A DNA stretch of 64,000 bases, from contig JAYKYS010000001.1 in the NCBI GenBank assembly GCA_036924285.1, positions 171,501 to 235,500 on the forward strand, read 5' to 3'. Each line of letters begins with the position of its first letter. Position 1 is the first letter of the stretch. Below the pieces are notes generated by a model, which saw only the letters and a list, made by a program, of their open reading frames with translations, was not told the DNA's origin and searched no databases. Below, piece by piece: positions 57,631 to 64,000 of the stretch. The DNA is from Asterella californica. Taxonomy: Eukaryota; Streptophyta; Marchantiopsida; Marchantiales; Aytoniaceae. Made by a program: the position numbers and the translations under genes.

Positions 57631-58264
57631 GGTAAGTTTCAAATTGTCTGAACGTTAGACATAGTCAGAGTATGCAGACAGTGCACAAAGGTGGACTCTA
57701 AAGTACAGTAAAAATTAAAGATTGACTGTCAGAGTCCGGTTACGACATCGTGTGAAATAAGTTTACGGCGTGGCAGACAAAAAATTGGTTACGGCGCCGG
57801 AACCATTTACGGGCCGATGGTTGCGGCCGATGTTTGAGACCCTCACTGTTTCACTTACTTTGGACAAGTTGACGGTTTGGAGTGTGTTCACCTTTTGAAG
57901 TCGGCCTACTGGCAAGCGTTGCAGAATTGGTGATAGCTAAGTGGGCTGTAGATTCAAGCTAAAAAGGCTCAGCTGTTAAGAGGAAAACCAATACGGTCTT
58001 CTACGACTGGCAACTGGATTTCCAAATATCGTGATTTCAATTGCTCTAGAAATCTTTTCTCGTGATGTTTAGAACAAGACTAAAAAGTCACAAACTGAGT
58101 TGTTTGTAGAAAGTTACACCGAGCAAAAGTATTCTTAAAATTTTTCTTCACTCCAGTTCGAAACAATATCTATCTCCTAGGTCGAAACGAGTTGTTTAGA
58201 CCTAGAATGTTTTTACTTAGAAATTAGTTCAAAAAAAATTATTTTGATCTGTAAAAAATATATG

Positions 58265-58320
58265 TCATTATCAGCAGCATTATTATCATAATTATCATTA
58301 TCATTATGATTATCATTATG
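58265..58320. repeat. ATT/ATC microsatellite
   Basis: An imperfect run of ATTATC, ATTATT and ATTATG units over about 55 bp. Confidence 0.8.
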
Positions 58321-60600
58321 ACACTATCAATTTACACATATTGGTGAACTTCTCATGGAGAACAGAAAATGCCAACTGGTTATTTCTGCGAATAACTCGA
58401 AAAAATACTCGTGGCTAGAACGCCTGTGGTTGAAACTATCACCTACAGATAGAAGAATAATTGCTACGGACTTCAAATTTGACACCCCCTATTCTCCTAA
58501 CTTATGATTTACATCGCAATCGAGATTACACAGAAGGAAAATTATTTTGAGGTTACGTGGAAAGTGCAAGGTAGTGTCGTCTCTACAAGAATCCGGCTGC
58601 AGCCAGTAACAGTAAGATTGCCGCGTTGATGTGGCCCACCTGACCGACTACTTTCAAGCCTGGCTGGGTTGCATGGGGAAGTGCATTACAAAAGACACAG
58701 ACTGTTACTGCTGCTGCGGATGGAGGAATTTCCATATCGAATAAGCGACTTGCAACCGCAGCCAATCGATCCAAGTTTCAAGGGAACTCTAGGGAAAACG
58801 AGAGAGTAAAGGTAAGAGGTCAAGGGGGGCCAGGGTTATTTACTAATGCTTCGCTGCTTTCACTGCTTGGGGTTACACGGAGCCAGGAAAGAAGCAAGGC
58901 AGCGAAACGACATGGTTCTGTTTTCGAACAGTTGTTTCTTGTTGGTGGCCAGCGAACATGTCCAACGACTATTGTAGGTAGCACGGACTAGACCTCCAAG
59001 AAGACTTTTACACAGGCTATCGCGCAGGCTTCGGTAGGAAGCGTTCTACTGGCCATTGCATGACTTTAGAAGGTGAGTTCCTTCACGCACACGGTTACGT
59101 GGGAGAGTTAGCATAAAGTACCCCCGAAAGAGCTGGATTTCGTAAACGGTAATGGGTTCACTGTTGGAGATGAGCCACCATTCCAGCGAAGGAGCGCGTT
59201 GCATCGGATTATCTGCCACTGTCACAGGATTCCGGTGAAAGTGTAGGTCAATCCACGCGTGTATGACAACCTCTTGGCTTTCATACTCTCGGCTTCTGGA
59301 CTAGTACGAGACGCAGCACTGCAGTGTGCTAGCCTGCTAACTACACCGTGCTGTATTGAGCGTTATCGCCCTTCAAATGATTCCATCCATCCTACGGTTA
59401 CCTCCTTTGCAGCTTCTTGTGGGGCCAAAGTTCCCCTTCGACGTTAGCTTCAGTAGTTCTAGATCTAATTATACAACTGTCTGCTACAACTCGGATCCTT
59501 TTCCATCTTGCTTTGCCACCAACGGTCATATCTATTCCTCTTGGACGGAACCTGATGTGAAAGGGAGTTTTGAAGTGGACAATGAAATTTCTTGGGGTTT
59601 CTACTGAGAATTGTCGTGCAAAAAGTTACTTAACTCACTTTTTCCCCTTTCTTGGATTTGGGATTAAAAAGTTTCAAACTGAGGGAAGGTCATGCTCTCT
59701 GAGAACTTTTCTCCGACCTCCGGATCGTCCATACAACGGTCCCAAACGCCTAAATCTTTTTAGATTTTACTGCATCGGATTTAATGGGTGCGGCGCCAAG
59801 ACTATTCTTCCCGTTCTCAAAGTCAGACCGTTCTCCTAAAACAGCTGTAGAGTTCTCCTTTTAGCATGCTCCATTTGACCAGGTGTTTATATGTTTCCCT
59901 CTTTCGTGATTGGTGCATCAACTGCTGGGGCCCCACTCGCGGTCGCCCCCGCCTCCAGACAAAACCAACGCGCGTCCTATGGTAGCTCCGCCGCATTAAC
60001 GTTAGCACTGTACCGCACTCCATTTTTACTGTCAATTCCAGTTGTCCAACTATTTACGGAATAGGTCCGAGACGAAAGTTTCTGATTTGGTTGCCAGGTA
60101 TTTGCATAAGTTAAGGAATAAGGAAAACTAAAAGTAAATGAAAAATACTGAAAATCAATCAACACAACATATTATGCATATGGGCTTATATGGTGGGACC
60201 CGACCATGCCCACTCTATATGTTCTTCGACTGGAACTGGGTACTAAGCTTTTACATTTCTGTCTTCAAATTTCTGATCTGCAATCGCAGGTTCCTTCACA
60301 GACACAACCATCTTCGGAACCTCGAACCGCCCAGCTTTAGTCACTACAAGTAGAACCTTTGTCCTCTGGTTTACCAGGTCACCTCCAGTTACAAACTACA
60401 ATTCATCAGTGCTCGGGAAGGTTTTTGACGAAAACCGGTACATTTCTGGTGGAAGGAAAGAAAAACATGAAATCTTACATTTTTGCCCGGAAATGTTGCA
60501 TAATTTGCACTACAATCTCAATCTTTTCTCCAGAAAATTTTCTGGAAGATTTGGATCAAGCCTGGTAATCGTGGAAAAAAACTGGAAGTCATAACACTAT

Positions 60601-61309
60601 ATTCCGGAACTCCCCGAGCACTGCGAGTCTTCATATTCTATCTCGTCCATCTCCAAGTTCTACGTCTGATCCACACATGAACGAATCTCAACCTGGGTCC
60701 CCTCCAATGGAACTCTTCATACTACCAGGAGGGCTAGATCTGCTGATCATGAATCACCATGTAGCAAGCGAGCATGTATGCTTGTCTCGGAGCTATCAAC
60801 TTTTGCTTCTAGAGATAGAGGTCTGATAGTCTCCTCTGCAGCATGACAAGCTTTGCATTCTTGGTGCCTACGGAATCAGAGAGTGGTGAGAGAGATCATC
60901 TACGCATAAGACGAGATAACATGTGGACTGGATTATTGTATTGAGCGTGGTGAGAGAGATTAGTCATGACGATCAATTTATGTCAGATTTTTGCTTCTTA
61001 CGATCAAATTTCTGATCATACTTCTTGAGGAGAACTCCAAATTACTTGTTTAGGATCTCATTGGGTTCAAGATAGTCAGATCTACTTACGAGAGGAGATA
61101 GTGATCCATCTGCGCAATGCGAGCAATTTTAGAGAGCTTAAACTCTATCAACACGGTAAACAACCTACTAGGACTTAAAATATATAACATCATCCAGAAT
61201 CAACTTCTCTAAGGTCTTAACTTCACTCAGAAAGAGACTAACTCCTAACATAGAGGTGAATTATTTATTATGTGAAATGATTCACATCACGACAACGTGC
61301 TATGCGTAC
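60601..61309 (+). other. Unassigned sequence before element G
   Basis: Possibly decayed pol of G. A repeated phrase g(a/c)g(t/a)gtggtgagagagat appears at about 60,880 and 60,947. No motif I can name. Confidence 0.3.
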
Positions 61310-62916
61310 TCACCTTTAGTCTATTTGGAGACGTAGAAAGATCTCTCATAGAGACAAATCCGTTGGGCAGAATGGAGATAACGATTCAACATGATCATCA
61401 CGTATGTTGAGGACAAGAAGCAAATTGCTGATGCATTAAACCGTATGCGTACTGTGCATATCTTAGTCTCTGAAGTCAAAGATCGAGGATACAAGATCAG
61501 ATGCACAGATTGTTGCAGCGAAACCTTCAGAACCATCACCCACAACCATGGTTTGGTATTCCATGAAGAGAAGTTATGGATCCTAGAAGATCCAGAACTA
61601 CTTATCATCATACTAACTGAATGTCACGATTCAGCCATTGCATGACACATGGGGGCAGAAAAGACATTGGAAGCAGCCCAACGAGTGTTCGATTGGCCCA
61701 AGATGGCAGAGGATGTTGCAGTATACACCCGGAGTTGTGCAATGTGTAACAAAATAAGACTACAAATCAAACACCCTCTTGTCTTCTTCAATCCCTCCCA
61801 ATCTCTTCCAAACATTGAGAACATGTTAATATGGATTTAGTGTGTGAACTACCCATGACAAGTTCCGGTTTTGACTCCATAGTCGTCTTCGTCAATAAGC
61901 TCAGCAAGATGACCCATCTTCGATCAACCACGAAAGACGTCTCAGCACCGCAACTTGCTCAGTTATATTTGAAAACCATTTTTTCTCAGCACGGTCTGTC
62001 TAGGGTGCTTATAACAGATAGAGGTCCTCAGTTTACTAGTCTATTTTGGAGAACTCTATTTGGTCTGTTCAAAATCAAACTTGCCATATCTACTGCTTAT
62101 CACCCACAAACCGATGGATAAACTGAAAGAGCAAATCGCACAATTGAAGACATGCTATGAGTCTTTACTCTGGAGGAGCAAACGAAGTAAGACGCCTTAC
62201 TTCTTTTGACAGAATTCGTCTACAACAACTCCCTCAATGCATCTACTCGCGCAACATCTTTTTATCTCATGTACGGAGAACATACTCTCACACCAGCAAG
62301 TTTGACACGATTCGCTGGGTCATCGTCAGTCAACATCAAAGTGGATGCTGTCAATGAATTCGTTGCACGAATTCAACAAGGAGTGAAAAAAGCTAAGGTG
62401 AAACTACAAGTTGCTCAGAATCGACAAAAGTAATATGTCAATAGACACCGTCGGCATGAAGAGTTCACGATTGGTGATCAAGTTTGGTTATCCACAACCA
62501 ACCTTACTCTCATCGGCAGCCATAAATTCAACCTTCGCTTCATCGGACTTTTTCTCTGTTGCCCGTAGAATTGGAGCAGTGGCATATCAACTCGAACTTC
62601 CACCTCACATGAAGATTCATCCGGTTTTTCATGTGTTTTTATTACGACGATATACACCACGACCTCATCAATTTGGAAATTCGTAAAAGTCAAGACCTCT
62701 TCCTCAAATTACGATGACGAGAAAGAGTTTGAAGTGGAATGCATCTTAAAGAAACGTGTCCGTGAGACTCGTCATCAACGGATAGATTATTTGGTGAAAT
62801 GGAAAAGATATCTATTACATGAAGCAACTTGGGAAACTGCAACCAATCTTACACACGCCCCACTCATAGTGAAAGCTTTCGGACAGCAGTTGAGCAACGA
62901 GGACGTTGCTTCTTAA
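61310..62916 (+). pseudogene. Element G: RNase H end, integrase and chromodomain
   Basis: A second chromovirus family on the plus strand. The RNase H end is IITYVEDKKQIADALNRM (61,391-61,445). The integrase zinc region is CHDSAIA.HMGAEKT then CAMCNK (61,620-61,750). The catalytic core has Asp in MDLVCELP (61,831), Asp in LITDRGPQFTS (about 62,010) and Glu in TERANRT (after a TAA at 62,119-62,121). The C-terminal block FTIGDQVWLST comes next, then HPVFHVFLLRRY, then a chromodomain at 62,734-62,916 (DYLVKWKRYLLHEATWE). Broken by about five stops or shifts, though most active-site residues remain. Integrase inserts the element's DNA in active relatives. Confidence 0.85.
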
Positions 62917-62927
62917 AAGGGGGGAGG
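62915..62927 (+). promoter_or_regulatory. Polypurine tract of element G
   Basis: aaaaggggggagg, two bases before the LTR. It would prime plus-strand DNA synthesis. Confidence 0.8.
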
Positions 62928-62929
62928 TT

Positions 62930-63340
62930 TGTAATAAGTAGAACTCTACTTATCAACTAGAGGGGAAATTGGTTTGGTCGAAGTCTTTGATATAAAAATT
63001 AGTTATGACTAAGTTGGCATGAGAATACATGCAGCAAAAGAGTACTTTTATCAATAGACGAGAGCGTTAAAAGTCCACCGGGAAACTTCTAGAAAGAAGT
63101 TTCTGGAAGGAAGCTTCGAGAACTTTCCAGCGAGCTCTTACGTGGTCCATTCTGAACCCTCTAGATGTTGTTTCTGATCTAAGGCTGCATGTAAGCCACA
63201 TCAGCGATCTGTGTGCCCACTTTGAGAGGTCAGCATTGGCCGGAAGCTTATCCTGTACTATTCCTCTCACTATACAAAGCATGCGAATGCACCTCCACGG
63301 ACATTCGAGTTTTGAGTTCACTCTAGAGCCCCATCTTACA
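62930..63340 (+). repeat. 3' LTR of element G, 411 bp
   Basis: Begins TGTAATAAG and ends ATCTTACA, so the ends form a perfect TGTAA/TTACA inverted repeat. It follows the polypurine tract and is followed at once by element E sequence, which fixes the right end. Confidence 0.8.
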
Positions 63341-64000
63341 GGATCCTAGCGGGATTGGATTTTGTCAGATGTTATATTGACGACATCTTAGTCTATAGTG
63401 CTATAGTGAAAGAGCACGAAAGACACTTTGGAGATGTGTTCGAGCCATTGAGAGCTCATGGGTTGAAGTTACACCCTGAGAAGTGTAAGTTCTTCCAAGA
63501 TTTGGTAGAGTATCTGGACCACACCATATATCCAGGTGGGTTGGATGTTCAATAGACGAAGGTTGAAGCTATTGCACGTATCGCATGCCTCACAGATGTG
63601 CGTCTAGAGTTCGGACATTTGTTGATTTGGTGAACTTCTATCGTCGATAAATAAGGATTTAGTGCAATTGCGAAGCCATTGACCAAGTTGATGAAGATGG
63701 ACCAAGGGTGGCACTGGGGAGATGAGAAAGAGCGAGGTTTTGTAGAACTCAAGAATAGGTTGACATCTGTTCCTATCTTGAGGAGACACGTTAAAGGGCG
63801 TCATTTCCAACTGCACACTGATTGGAGTATGTTGGGAGTTGGAGCAGTGCTGACTCAACACGATGATGAGAAAATTGAGTTTGTGGTGACGTATCTCAAT
63901 CGCTCCAACAATTCGACGGAAGTGAGGTACAGTTCGTACGAGGGGGAGTGTTTAGCTACAGTGTGGACTGTTGCAAATGTTATCTTTTAGGAACCTCTTT
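63341..64000 (+). mobile_element. Second copy of element E: RT to RNase H
   Basis: Starts at ggatcctagcggg, the equivalent of element E 4,176, and continues to the window edge. RT box FVRCYIDDILVYS (63,363-63,400) is intact. Then HPEKCKFFQDLVEYLDHT, then RNase H (FQLHTDWSMLGVGAVLTQHD at about 63,805-63,865; VRYSSYEGECLA). It is better preserved than the first copy. Upstream RT is missing because element G landed here. Confidence 0.85.

Larger units (their letters stand above)
56395..60600. other. CSLD 3' region and gene-poor DNA
   Basis: 56,395 to about 57,100 is probably the 3' untranslated region. Then come short tandem repeats (own entry) and a microsatellite at 58,265-58,320. A minus-strand frame at 58,583-58,774 ends in a hydrophobic stretch (AAILLLLAAAGFL), but its frame opens with TTG and its first ATG leaves only 50 codons. 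I cannot support it as a gene. The frames at 59,259-59,839 are not recognised. Confidence 0.35.

Noticed and set aside
58583..58774. Small minus-strand protein with a hydrophobic C-terminus
   Set aside because: The frame opens with TTG after an in-frame TGA, the first ATG leaves only 50 codons, and I recognise no family. Kept only as a remark.
1..64000. CRISPR arrays, bacterial operons, prophage
   Set aside because: No regularly spaced repeats. Introns, chromoviruses and plant gene structure show eukaryotic nuclear DNA.

Overview
The window is nuclear DNA of a land plant. Evidence: a spliced cellulose synthase-like D gene, a spliced nuclear gene for the mitochondrial protein COX5b, chromodomain Ty3/gypsy elements primed by the plant initiator-Met-type site (TGGTATCAGAGC), and a stray piece of mitochondrial nad1. 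The style of the repeats makes me think of a bryophyte, perhaps a liverwort, but that is an impression and not a demonstration.

About 1-30.7 kb is a repeat thicket. Four partial copies of one chromovirus family (A, B, C, D) lie in alternating orientation. A (+) is only the 3' end plus an LTR. B (-) is broken by a large nested element. C (+) starts head-to-head with B. D (-) meets C tail-to-tail. A second gypsy family (E) fills 2.4-4.9 kb and recurs at the right edge of the window (63.34-64.0 kb). A third (F, -) covers about 26.1-29.2 kb. All are decayed by stops, frameshifts or lost catalytic residues.

The most unusual object is element H (6,368-12,345). It sits inside B with an exact 5-bp target duplication and TG...CA ends. 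It is saturated with the hexamer GAAGAC/GTCTTC (about 70 copies by eye, against about 3 expected). It carries one long unassigned reading frame (8.0-10.3 kb, -) interrupted by a single amber codon.

From 30.8 to 46.0 kb there are two inverted copies of a LINE-like element that has a zinc finger, a reverse transcriptase and a restriction-like endonuclease. One copy is nearly full length and one is 5'-truncated. Between them is a complete six-exon COX5b gene (32.04-36.06 kb) whose exons are too short to stand out as ORFs. The nad1 fragment lies just after the long LINE copy.

The region 46.3-52.5 kb is AT-rich and apparently gene-poor, with several sharp hairpins. The region 52.58-56.39 kb is an intact three-exon CSLD gene of 1,182 codons with every glycosyltransferase motif. 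After more gene-poor DNA, a third chromovirus (G) ends in a clean 411-bp LTR at 62,930-63,340, which is inserted into the RT gene of an E-family copy.

The two housekeeping genes are unrelated in function: COX5b belongs to respiratory complex IV, and CSLD to beta-glucan synthesis in tip-growing or dividing cells. The rest is transposable-element history.
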